Position numbers and translations under genes: made by a program. Source: Teredinibacter sp. KSP-S5-2 (GTDB lineage: Bacteria; Pseudomonadota; Gammaproteobacteria; Pseudomonadales; Cellvibrionaceae). From it: a DNA stretch of 64,000 nucleotides. Location of the stretch: assembly GCF_032773895.1 (NCBI RefSeq), contig NZ_CP120416.1, positions 4,679,001 to 4,743,000 on the forward strand. The letters are read 5' to 3'. Positions 25,968-34,034 of this stretch are shown here, piece by piece; within the stretch, counting starts at the first letter, position 1; each line of letters opens with the position of its first letter. Below the pieces are notes generated by a model. That model worked only from the letters and a program-made list of their open reading frames with translations, searched no databases and was not told where the DNA came from.

Positions 25968-25979
25968 TGATCATGATCA
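25968..25979. promoter_or_regulatory. Perfect 12-base palindrome upstream of the CofD-related gene
   Basis: TGATCATGATCA is self-complementary and lies 13 bases before the TTG start, in the 84-base gap after the GlcNAc kinase. It could be an operator covering the promoter or ribosome site, or simply part of two overlapping GATC sites. Confidence 0.3.
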
Positions 25980-25992
25980 CTAGGGTTAGGTT

Positions 25993-27174
25993 TTGGATCA
26001 TCTAATCTTACGCAAGCTTATTGAAGATGGGTTGGTTAAGGAACAGAACCCATCCAATCTACCTCCACAGATCCTTTTCTTCTCTGGAGGTAGTGCGCTT
26101 ACCGGGTTATCCGCGCAATTAAAAAAAATTACCCCCCTCTCCATACATCTCATATCCCCCTTCGACTCTGGCGGCAGCACGGGTAAGCTCCGAAAAGCGT
26201 TCAATATTCCCGCATTTGGTGACCTGCGTAATCGTATGGTTGCTTTAATGGATGAAGATGCCAGAGGGTATAAGGAAATTGCCTGGTTATTTAAGTACCG
26301 TACAGCGGAGTCGGACGATAAAAGAAAGTGTCTGGAAGAATTTAACAATCTGCTTGAAGGCAATCATTTGGTCTTTGAAAAGTTGCCATTGCTGATTAAA
26401 GACTACGTCATAAAAAACCTGATTTATTTCAAAAACAAGTTCGCCAGAGAGTTTGATTTTTGTGGCGCAAGCTTAGGCAATATTCTGCTGACTGCAGTCT
26501 ACTTTCGCAATAACAAAAGCCTCGAATCGATGTTGAAAGAGTTATACCTGCTGTTTCCCATCCGGGGCATAGTGCGGTTAACTTCAACGGAAGATTTTCA
26601 ACTTTTCGCGCGCTTAGAGGATGATACCGAGGTAGTTGGGCAACATCTGATAACGGGCAAAGAGGTGGAGCCCCTGTGCAAGAAAATCGTTGATTTGAGA
26701 TTGGTGAAATCTTTAGGTGAAGGGGTCGAGGTCACCTGTTATCTGGACAAAAACAACGAAAGATATATAAAAAGCGCGGACCTGATTTGTTACCCTCCAG
26801 GCAGTTTTTATTCGAGTATTATTGCAAACCTATTGCCCAAAGGTGCGGGTAAGGCGGTTGCCAGCACAGAATGTAATAAGGTCTATGTACCCAATTTAGG
26901 CACGGACAACGAACAATATGGAATGTGCTTACAGGAATCGGTTGAAACGTTGATTCGCTATTTGCGGCGGGATGCGGGCAATTCGGTAGAGACTAAAACG
27001 TTACTGACACATGTATTACTGGACGAGGATTCAAGCCTCTACAGGGGCGATCTGGATACTGATTTTATTCAGGCGCATGGTATTCAGGTTCTTAAATCAA
27101 GGCTTGTGACAGGTGATCGCAACACTTACTATAATCCCCGGCTACTAGCCGAAGCTCTGGCTTCACTTTCCTGA
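25993..27174 (+). CDS. CofD-related protein (YvcK/GAK-type)
   Basis: A 393-residue protein of the CofD/YvcK superfamily. The nucleotide-binding start is ILFFSGGSAL (about residues 28-37), followed by SPFDSGGSTGKLR (about 54-66) and GDLRNRM; GASLGNILL (about 159-167) is the second hallmark of the fold. CofD itself transfers a lactyl phosphate to a deazaflavin; YvcK is a cell-shape and gluconeogenesis factor. Length and motifs recall the CofD-like protein of the GAK gene set, but none of its usual partners (HprK-like kinases, ATP-grasp protein) are seen here. The start is TTG at 25993 with AGGG seven bases upstream; no in-frame ATG precedes the motif. Confidence 0.7.
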   Translation: MDHLILRKLIEDGLVKEQNPSNLPPQILFFSGGSALTGLSAQLKKITPLSIHLISPFDSGGSTGKLRKAFNIPAFGDLRNRMVALMDEDARGYKEIAWLFKYRTAESDDKRKCLEEFNNLLEGNHLVFEKLPLLIKDYVIKNLIYFKNKFAREFDFCGASLGNILLTAVYFRNNKSLESMLKELYLLFPIRGIVRLTSTEDFQLFARLEDDTEVVGQHLITGKEVEPLCKKIVDLRLVKSLGEGVEVTCYLDKNNERYIKSADLICYPPGSFYSSIIANLLPKGAGKAVASTECNKVYVPNLGTDNEQYGMCLQESVETLIRYLRRDAGNSVETKTLLTHVLLDEDSSLYRGDLDTDFIQAHGIQVLKSRLVTGDRNTYYNPRLLAEALASLS

Positions 27175-27204
27175 TAAACCCACGTCAAATAAAAGAATAT
27201 TGTT

Positions 27205-27975
27205 ATGCTCGTTGTGATTTCTCCAGCGAAAAACCTGGACTATGAAACCCCCACGCCGACCAAAAAGAACACGCAAGGCGCCTTGCTGGATGATGCTCAG
27301 GAGCTTATTTCAGACCTGAAAAACCTGGCTCCGCATGATATTTCCAAGCTGATGAGTATCAGTGACAAGTTGGGCACACTTAACTACGACCGTTTTCAAC
27401 AATGGTCTCTGCCTTTTGACAAAGAGAACGCGCGCCAGGCGATTTTTGCCTTTAAAGGTGATGTTTATGTGGGGCTGGATGCCTATAACCTGACCAATGA
27501 TGATCTGACATTTGCCCAGCAGCACCTTCGCATTCTTTCCGGACTTTATGGTGTGCTAAAACCTTTGGATTTAATGCAGGCATACCGACTGGAAATGGGA
27601 ACCAAATTTCAGAATACCCGTGGCAAGGATCTATATGCCTTCTGGGGCAGCAAAATAACCGATGAGTTAAACAAACAGCAGAAAAAGCTTAAAGGCGAAT
27701 ATTTGATAAATCTCGCCTCTAATGAGTATTTTAAGTCCGTTCAGCAGAAGCAATTAAACAGCCAGATTATTACTCCGGTATTTAAAGACTGGAAAAACGG
27801 GGATTACAAAATCATCAGCTTTTTCGCGAAGAAGGCAAGAGGCTTGATGAGCGCCTATATTATAAAGAATCGGATTACCGATCCCGACAAATTGAAGGGC
27901 TTTGACTGGGATGGGTATTTATACAACGAAGCGTTATCCGAGCCAACGAAATGGGTGTTTACGCGTAAAGCCTGA
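27205..27975 (+). CDS. yaaA: Peroxide stress protein YaaA
   Basis: A 256-residue UPF0246/YaaA protein. The N-terminus MLVVISPAKNLDYETP and the central LSGLYGVLKPLDLMQAYRLEMG (about residues 112-133) are diagnostic. In E. coli YaaA lowers free iron during peroxide stress and binds DNA through the same fold. The C-terminus ends FDWDGYLYNEALS, as usual. It lies 30 bases after the CofD-related gene and may share its transcript. OxyR, its regulator in E. coli, is encoded at 49119-50033. Confidence 0.92.
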   Translation: MLVVISPAKNLDYETPTPTKKNTQGALLDDAQELISDLKNLAPHDISKLMSISDKLGTLNYDRFQQWSLPFDKENARQAIFAFKGDVYVGLDAYNLTNDDLTFAQQHLRILSGLYGVLKPLDLMQAYRLEMGTKFQNTRGKDLYAFWGSKITDELNKQQKKLKGEYLINLASNEYFKSVQQKQLNSQIITPVFKDWKNGDYKIISFFAKKARGLMSAYIIKNRITDPDKLKGFDWDGYLYNEALSEPTKWVFTRKA

Positions 27976-28013
27976 TCCCGTCGCTGCTCGGAAAGGATTT
28001 GAGTAGCTGATAT

Positions 28014-28874
28014 ATGGGGTTAAACATTCTGGTTGTGGATGATGCGAGTTTCGTACGTGATACGATCAAGCGCACTATCCGGCAAATGGCAGCGGATATT
28101 CACTTATTCGATGCGATTGACGGCAAAAAAGCTGTTTCGGTGATGAAGGCAAACCAGATAGACCTGATTCTATCAGACTGGGAAATGCCGGAAATGTCTG
28201 GTGAAGAGCTTTTGCAGTGGGTGCGTTCACACCCTTCCTATTACGAAACGCCTTTTATTATGGTGACCAGTCGGGGCGACAGGAATCACGTTATCTTGGC
28301 TGTAAAGGCTGGTGTGAACGACTACTTGACCAAACCTTTTACCCCAGAAGAGTTGAAACACAAGCTGGCTAAACAGTTTAAAAAGATGGGGTATTCGCCC
28401 AAGCGTTCTCGTCTGGATCAAGCCACCCATGCTAGCTCGGTAGATGTGCTTACCGGCGGCGCCACTAAAGCAAAGCTCGCTGGTGCAACACAGCAAAAAA
28501 ACAAAGTCGTTGTTGCAGCGGGGTTCGGCAAGCCGAAACCTGCCGCTAAACCCAAACCGGCTCCCGTGGGTAATTTTACCGGCAAAGCCGTACTTCGGTT
28601 TGCCAAGAGTCAGGTTCCACTTGAGGTGAGGGAGGTTTCGCTACAGGCATTAGCGGGAACCATGCCTCGGCCGGAATCTGTTCCTTCTGTGTTTGATCAG
28701 GCCGCTGTGGATCTGGTAGATAAAGATGGCAATATGATTGGCCGGTTAAATGCGTATATTCATTCTGTTCAAGCAACGGAACCTCGGCCGGAATGCAAAC
28801 TGCTTAGGGTAACCGTGCGTTTTGTTGATAATGACCCGGCAAAATTTGAAGCCCTTTCCAAAGCCATTACATAG
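28014..28874 (+). CDS. Response regulator with C-terminal PilZ-like domain
   Basis: A 286-residue protein. Residues 1-123 are a CheY-like receiver: VVDDASFVRDT (acidic pair near 8-9), ILSDWEMPEMSG with the phospho-Asp near 54, MVTSRG and TKPFTPEEL. A Lys/Pro/Ala-rich linker (about 130-185) follows, then a small domain of about 100 residues (GKAVLRFAKSQVPLEVREVS) with the look of a divergent PilZ domain, although RxxxR is not clear. It may join phosphorylation to c-di-GMP signalling or motility. No kinase is adjacent. Confidence 0.75.
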   Translation: MGLNILVVDDASFVRDTIKRTIRQMAADIHLFDAIDGKKAVSVMKANQIDLILSDWEMPEMSGEELLQWVRSHPSYYETPFIMVTSRGDRNHVILAVKAGVNDYLTKPFTPEELKHKLAKQFKKMGYSPKRSRLDQATHASSVDVLTGGATKAKLAGATQQKNKVVVAAGFGKPKPAAKPKPAPVGNFTGKAVLRFAKSQVPLEVREVSLQALAGTMPRPESVPSVFDQAAVDLVDKDGNMIGRLNAYIHSVQATEPRPECKLLRVTVRFVDNDPAKFEALSKAIT

Positions 28875-28931
28875 ATCTAAAGTGTAGGCCGCGGCGTAAA
28901 CACCCTTCCAGATGTTAAGAAACGACTCGCT

Positions 28932-30359
28932 ATGTCCGAAGCTCCTATTCTGGTTTGCCTACGTAATGACTTACGCCTTGCAGACCACCCGCCTTTATTT
29001 GCTGCCAAACAAACCAATCGACAGATTGTTGTCTGTTATGTTTTTGACGAAAAGGCAACCCCTGCGCTAGGCGGTGCAAGTCGCTGGTGGTTGCAGCAAA
29101 GCTTGGCGTCTATGCAGGAAAAGCTCGCAAAAATGGGCGGCCGCTTAATTTTGCGCAGGGGAAAATGGGCGGAAACGGTTGATTGTTTGGCCAAAGCACT
29201 GAATGCCGAAAGTGTCTTCTGGTCCAGAGCCTACGAGCCGTATTACTTAAAAGAGGAAGAGCTGTTAAAGAAAAAACTCTCTAAAAGGGGAATAGAAGCA
29301 AAACGCTTTGGTGGTTCTCTCCTGTTTGAGCCAGACGCCATATATAATCAGGCTGGTCTGCCTTTCAAAGTGTTTACCCCCTTTTGGAAAGCCTGTCTCA
29401 AACTTCCAGAGCCGAAAGCGCCGCTAAAAAATATTACCAGCCTGAACTTTATGCCGGTTGAAGAGATTACAAGTTTAAGCCTTGATGATCTTTCCTTATT
29501 GCCTCAAGAGGAGCGTTGGGCAGATAAGTTTCATTCTTATTGGCTGCCAGGCGAAAAGGGCGCGCATAAAAACCTCAAAACCTTCACCCAGTGTGTCGAT
29601 GAATATGATCATGAACGGGATGTGCCTGGTGTGGAAGGCACGTCTCAGCTGTCGCCGCATTTGCATTTTGGTGAAATCTCCCCCCGTCAGGTTTGGCATA
29701 CCATCAGCGTTCTGGGGGGCGAAGGAAACGGGGCTGCCAATTATTTGCGCGAGTTAGGTTGGCGGGAGTTTTCTTATTACCTGCTGTTTCACTGGCCCCA
29801 TATCGTCAATAAGCCCTTCAATACCAAGTTTGAGGGTTTCCCTTGGAAAAAAGATAAACACCTGCTCAAGCGCTGGCAGCAAGGTGAGACGGGTATTCCT
29901 TTGGTGGATGCCGGAATGAGGCAACTGTGGGAAACGGGTTGGATGCATAACCGGGTGCGTATGGTGGTCGCATCACTGTTAGTGAAAAACGGGATGGTGC
30001 CCTGGCAGGAGGGTGAAAAATATTTCTGGGACACTCTCGTTGATGCGGATCTGGCCAGTAATTCCGCCAGTTGGCAGTGGGTTGCAGGGTGTGGTGCGGA
30101 TGCTGCGCCTTATTTCAGAATTTTTAACCCGGTCACCCAAAGCCAAAAATTTGATGCCAGGGGTGACTACATTCGTCGATGGCTACCGGAGTTGTCGAAG
30201 CTGCCGGATAAATGGATTCATGCGCCCTGGACAGCGCCACAAGCCATACTTGAACAAGCGGGAGTCAAACTGGATCATGACTATCCATCACCAGTGATTG
30301 ATCTCGCTGAATCACGGCGGCAAGCCCTGGATATTTACCAGCTTTTTAAAGCTGGCTAA
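28932..30359 (+). CDS. phrB: Deoxyribodipyrimidine photolyase (class I CPD)
   Basis: A 475-residue photolyase, close to E. coli PhrB (472). The N-terminal alpha/beta antenna domain starts LVCLRNDLRLADHP (about residues 7-20). The FAD domain has LSPHLHFGEISPRQVW, LRELGWREFSYYLLFH, MRQLWETGWMHNRVRM and DADLASNSASWQWVAGCGAD (two of the Trp electron-transfer residues are visible here). FNPVTQSQKFD and YIRRW complete the family tail. It repairs cyclobutane pyrimidine dimers with blue light, suggesting life in lit water. A cryptochrome-like signalling role is less likely given the full set of catalytic motifs. Its stop is one base from the convergent dehydrogenase. Confidence 0.9.
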   Translation: MSEAPILVCLRNDLRLADHPPLFAAKQTNRQIVVCYVFDEKATPALGGASRWWLQQSLASMQEKLAKMGGRLILRRGKWAETVDCLAKALNAESVFWSRAYEPYYLKEEELLKKKLSKRGIEAKRFGGSLLFEPDAIYNQAGLPFKVFTPFWKACLKLPEPKAPLKNITSLNFMPVEEITSLSLDDLSLLPQEERWADKFHSYWLPGEKGAHKNLKTFTQCVDEYDHERDVPGVEGTSQLSPHLHFGEISPRQVWHTISVLGGEGNGAANYLRELGWREFSYYLLFHWPHIVNKPFNTKFEGFPWKKDKHLLKRWQQGETGIPLVDAGMRQLWETGWMHNRVRMVVASLLVKNGMVPWQEGEKYFWDTLVDADLASNSASWQWVAGCGADAAPYFRIFNPVTQSQKFDARGDYIRRWLPELSKLPDKWIHAPWTAPQAILEQAGVKLDHDYPSPVIDLAESRRQALDIYQLFKAG

Positions 30360-30360
30360 C

Positions 30361-32676
30361 TTAGTTACACCCCACCAGATTATTAATCCAGCTTTCCATT
30401 AATGCAGTGGCTTCTTGATCCACAATCAAACTAGCCAAGGGTGGCATACGATTAACGTCAGTAGCCAGCATTCTGGATAGAAGAACCGATCTGGTGGCAT
30501 CACCGGGCGCAATAATCCTGGCGTTAGGAAGCCCTAAATCCCCGGCCGCTGGAGCTTGGTCACAGGTTCCTGTATCGACAAGTGGTGTCTGCACGCGCAG
30601 GTCAATCAGAGACCCTGGCCCGCCGGGTCTATGGCAACCACTGCAATTGCTGTGCAAATAGCTTCTGGCACGTTGATCCAGGCTCGCCTGATTGTCATCC
30701 AAGGCGGGTAAATAAGCCCGCTGAGCGCTCGTAGGTGAGCTTGAGAGGTAACCAGCCTGCACCAGCGCCTCAACCTGATTTGATGTCTGCGTGCTCACTG
30801 GATAAGTGAAGTCCCAATCCAATTGCCCGGCTTCCAAGCCGAGTGAGCCGCCCACAACGCCGGTGTGGCATTGCATGCATTCCCCGCGGGAGGGAAAGGT
30901 GTGAATAAAATTCCCGGTATCCTGAGTTTTTCCTTCGGTTAACAAAACCGCATCCGAACCATCTGGAAGCCACTGGTAGCTGTATCCGGCCCAACCGTTT
31001 TCATGGCGCATGAATAAGCGGGTTTCCAGCCAGGTGGTTTGATCGAGAAAGCTTTTAAGCAAAATGGTACCAACCGGAAATGTGAAATCGCCGTCGGCTT
31101 CTATATCGATATATTGGCTATCCGGAATGGCAAAATGCCGTTGCTTCAATGCGCCGTCAGACCAGAGCTGGCTGCGAACGGAATAGGGCACTACGCCCGG
31201 TGCAAGGGTTTTGTTCTGCGTCGAGCTGAAACAGCCAGAAGCGGACAAAGTCTGAGGAATATTGGAATCCGCCGGCGTGGTTTCAACCATTTTATAAATA
31301 TGTGGTTGAGACAGCATATTTAACAGGTAAACCTCACCGTTGTTATCTGTACCGAAACTGGCGAGGGTTAACCCGGTTGATGTTAATTGCTCGGATTGCC
31401 AGTTGCCGTTTTCCTGCCAAGTACGGCGCAGACTACCACTGCAATAGTCACCATAGAGAAAACTGCCCTGTAGCGTGGGGATAACACTGCTGCGATAAAC
31501 ATAGCCTCCAGTAATTGAGCAGTTGCCGTCGCTGTGGTCGTACTCCGCAACGGGTAGGGTTAAACCGGTTTGATCACAGGAAGCTGCCTGAAAGCAGTGT
31601 GTTGCTTCCATGATTGGCCAGCCAAGGTTATTGCCTGCCATTACCCGGTTCACTTCCTCATAAGTATTTTGTCCAACATCCGCCACCCACATTGCACCAG
31701 TTTGGGAATCAAAGCTCCATCGCCAGGGGTTGCGTAGCCCCCAGACATAAATTTCCGGGAGGTAGTTATTATTGCCAACAAAGGGGTTATCGGAAGGAAT
31801 GGAATAGGGTGAGCCGCTATCCACATCAATACGAAGAATTGTTCCGAGCAGGCTTAAACTATTTTGGCCGTTACCGAATTGGTCGTTACTGCCGCCGCCG
31901 TCCCCAAAGCCTATATACAAATAACCATCTTGACCAAAGTGGATGGCGCCGCCGTTGTGATTTCCTGCCGGTTGTGGAACACGCAAAATGACTTGCTCTG
32001 AACTGCTATCGAAGGCGCTTCCAGTAAACGTAAAGCGGGATATAGTGGAATCGCCATTGCTGGTGTCATCGCTATAGTAAAAGTAAACATACCCGTTACT
32101 GGTAAAATTGGGATGTATGGCCATGCCCAATAAACCCATTTCCGATTGCACCCGAACCTTGTTGCTTAGGTCCAGAAGCAGTGTGCTGGACGTGACATCA
32201 GCTCTGTTTTCAAAGCGATATATTTGCCCGGTACGCAAAAAATAATAAAACTGCGTGTTGTCGCCCGGTGCTTGCATCAGGCCCAGGATTTGGCTCATTG
32301 AACCAACGCCAGTGAACACAGGTTCAATACCAATCGTCGCTGTACTAGAGCCAGGTTGATTCGGTGCAATACAGCTTGAATTACTGACACGTTCCAACGC
32401 ACCACCAGATGAACTACTGCCGGAACTACTTGATCCAGAGCTGTTTGAAGATGATCCTGTACTGGAACTGGAACTGGAACTGGAACTGGAACTGGAACTG
32501 GAACTGGAACTGGAACTGGAACTGGAACTGGAACTGGAACTGGAACTGGAACTGGAACTGGAACTGGAACTGGAAGGTTGAGCTAGGCCGCTGCTTTTTC
32601 CGTTACAGGCGACTATCACAAAACATAATAAAAAAACGGATAGCGCCTTAATTCTGCGTAAGAAATTATCGTTCAT
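30361..32676 (-). CDS. PQQ-dependent sugar dehydrogenase lipoprotein with poly-Ser linker and cytochrome c tail
   Basis: A 771-residue exported protein if started at ATG 32676, which puts a lipoprotein signal at the front (hydrophobic stretch, then VIVACNG); an in-frame ATG at 32733 would add 19 residues. Next come about 40 consecutive Ser and a Ser/Gly linker, then a six-bladed soluble glucose dehydrogenase-type domain (LLGMAIHPNF, NHNGGAIHFG, LYIGFGDGG, VWGLRNPWRW, WVADVGQNTYEEV). The last 300 residues hold two haem c sites, CMQCH and CSGCH. It should oxidise sugars at the cell surface and pass electrons to its own haems. Such Ser linkers are common in Saccharophagus-like carbohydrate enzymes. 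Confidence 0.85.
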   Translation of the reverse strand: MNDNFLRRIKALSVFLLCFVIVACNGKSSGLAQPSSSSSSSSSSSSSSSSSSSSSSSSSSSSSSSSSSSSSSTGSSSNSSGSSSSGSSSSGGALERVSNSSCIAPNQPGSSTATIGIEPVFTGVGSMSQILGLMQAPGDNTQFYYFLRTGQIYRFENRADVTSSTLLLDLSNKVRVQSEMGLLGMAIHPNFTSNGYVYFYYSDDTSNGDSTISRFTFTGSAFDSSSEQVILRVPQPAGNHNGGAIHFGQDGYLYIGFGDGGGSNDQFGNGQNSLSLLGTILRIDVDSGSPYSIPSDNPFVGNNNYLPEIYVWGLRNPWRWSFDSQTGAMWVADVGQNTYEEVNRVMAGNNLGWPIMEATHCFQAASCDQTGLTLPVAEYDHSDGNCSITGGYVYRSSVIPTLQGSFLYGDYCSGSLRRTWQENGNWQSEQLTSTGLTLASFGTDNNGEVYLLNMLSQPHIYKMVETTPADSNIPQTLSASGCFSSTQNKTLAPGVVPYSVRSQLWSDGALKQRHFAIPDSQYIDIEADGDFTFPVGTILLKSFLDQTTWLETRLFMRHENGWAGYSYQWLPDGSDAVLLTEGKTQDTGNFIHTFPSRGECMQCHTGVVGGSLGLEAGQLDWDFTYPVSTQTSNQVEALVQAGYLSSSPTSAQRAYLPALDDNQASLDQRARSYLHSNCSGCHRPGGPGSLIDLRVQTPLVDTGTCDQAPAAGDLGLPNARIIAPGDATRSVLLSRMLATDVNRMPPLASLIVDQEATALMESWINNLVGCN
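32461..32574. repeat. 19-copy hexanucleotide tandem repeat (ACTGGA)
   Basis: Nineteen perfect copies of ACTGGA (TCCAGT on the coding strand), 114 bases, encoding 38 Ser in the linker of the PQQ dehydrogenase. Because the unit is six bases, gain or loss of copies changes linker length without a frameshift. Confidence 0.98.
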
Positions 32677-32800
32677 GATAGTGAACCAGATAAATAGGAA
32701 GTTATCGAGTGCAGCGGATACTATCACAGTCATTTTCAGTGAACACAGGTAAAAGCGAATGGCTTATACCATTTCACAGTATTCATAAATCAAATGAGAA

Positions 32801-33973
32801 TTAGGGAATTGTTTTAAACGGAAGGTAATTACTACAGTCCGTGATATAGCGTTTTATTTCCTTAGCTTCTTCATTCACAAATTGATGAATGGCATGAGAA
32901 AATTCAGCGTGGCGAATCCAGTGGTACGAGCAGGTTTCAATTGGAGTAAATCCTCTTTGGATTTTATGTTCTCCCTGTGCACCGGAATCGAAGCTGTGTA
33001 AATTATTTTCAATGCAATATTCGATACCCTGGTAGTAGCAGGTTTCGAAATGCAACCCATTGATATCTTCGATCGTTCCCCAATAACGCCCATAAAGTGT
33101 GTGGGAATCCATAAAATAAAGCGCCGCTGCAAAAAAATCGGTTTTCATTTGTTTGTGTGCGGTAACTAATAATGTTTGTTTTGGCAACGCCGAAGCTGCC
33201 TGCAGAAAAAATTCCAGATTTAAGTAGCCATCGTGACCGCTGCGTTTTAAATAGGTGTCGCGATATAAAAAATAAAAGCGTTGCCAGTCTTCGCTGGATA
33301 ATTCCGATGCCTTTCTTCGTTTGAATATGATATTTTGCGACAGGATGTCTTTGCGTTCTTTTTTTACGGATTTACGTTTGCGTGAGTTAAATGTGGTAAG
33401 GAACTCATCAAAGGTTCGGTAATTGTTATTTTGCCAGCGAAATTGGCAGCCTATGCGTGTACTAAAACCATTTTTGGTTTTCGACGGGAAATTGCTGGGA
33501 AATAAACAATGAAAACCGCTGGCGTGAATGTTTTCTGCATGTTCCTGTATCTTCCCAATGGCAAATGAATAAATGTTTTCCTTTTCATCTCCGGATACAA
33601 AAGGTGCAAGCCCAAACCTGGGGCCGACGGATGGGGTAAAGGGGATGGCATTCAGTAATTTTGGATAGTACTCCAAACCATAACGTGCATAGGCGTCCGC
33701 CCAACTCCAATCAAATACATATTCACCGTAAGAGTGATATTTCAGGTACAGCGGCATGGCTGCAATTAATTCGCTGTTATGAAAAACCAACAGGTGTTGT
33801 GGTTTCCATCCGGTGGTTTCTGTTGTACAGCCGGCATTTTCTAATGCAGCTAAAAATTCATGACAAATAAATGGATAGGGTTGGGTTTCATTATCGCTGT
33901 GATGAAACAGGGCGTTCCACTCACTGGCTTTTACCGCGTTTATTGAATCGATAAATTGACATTGTAAGTTCAA
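32801..33973 (-). CDS. FemAB-like / GNAT-fold acyltransferase (PF04339 type)
   Basis: A 390-residue protein of the peptidogalycan/FemAB-like family, usually annotated as a GNAT N-acyltransferase. Family hallmarks seen: HEFLAALENAGC near residue 38, AAMPLYLKYHSYGEYVFDWSWA (about 70-91), the SVGPRFGLAP turn, and RKSVKKERKDI near 197. The C-terminal FETCYYQGIEYCIEN and FDSGAQGEHKIQRGFTP are typical. The reaction is not established; an aminoacyl or acyl transfer is assumed. It lies upstream of the dehydrogenase on the same strand, 124 bases away. Confidence 0.8.
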   Translation of the reverse strand: MNLQCQFIDSINAVKASEWNALFHHSDNETQPYPFICHEFLAALENAGCTTETTGWKPQHLLVFHNSELIAAMPLYLKYHSYGEYVFDWSWADAYARYGLEYYPKLLNAIPFTPSVGPRFGLAPFVSGDEKENIYSFAIGKIQEHAENIHASGFHCLFPSNFPSKTKNGFSTRIGCQFRWQNNNYRTFDEFLTTFNSRKRKSVKKERKDILSQNIIFKRRKASELSSEDWQRFYFLYRDTYLKRSGHDGYLNLEFFLQAASALPKQTLLVTAHKQMKTDFFAAALYFMDSHTLYGRYWGTIEDINGLHFETCYYQGIEYCIENNLHSFDSGAQGEHKIQRGFTPIETCSYHWIRHAEFSHAIHQFVNEEAKEIKRYITDCSNYLPFKTIP

Positions 33974-34034
33974 ACTGGCACCTGTTGAGGCCGGGTTTAC
34001 CTGTGGGCGGAGCTATAACATAGATCACGGATGC

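Noticed and set aside
32409-32651. Plus-strand reading frame coding a long Asn-Trp repeat
   Set aside because: It is the antisense reading of the TCCAGT serine repeat of the dehydrogenase gene; no ribosome site and no family.
32674-32733. Upstream ATG at 32733 as the start of the PQQ dehydrogenase
   Set aside because: It would place 19 extra residues before the lipoprotein signal; ATG 32676 gives a normal signal.
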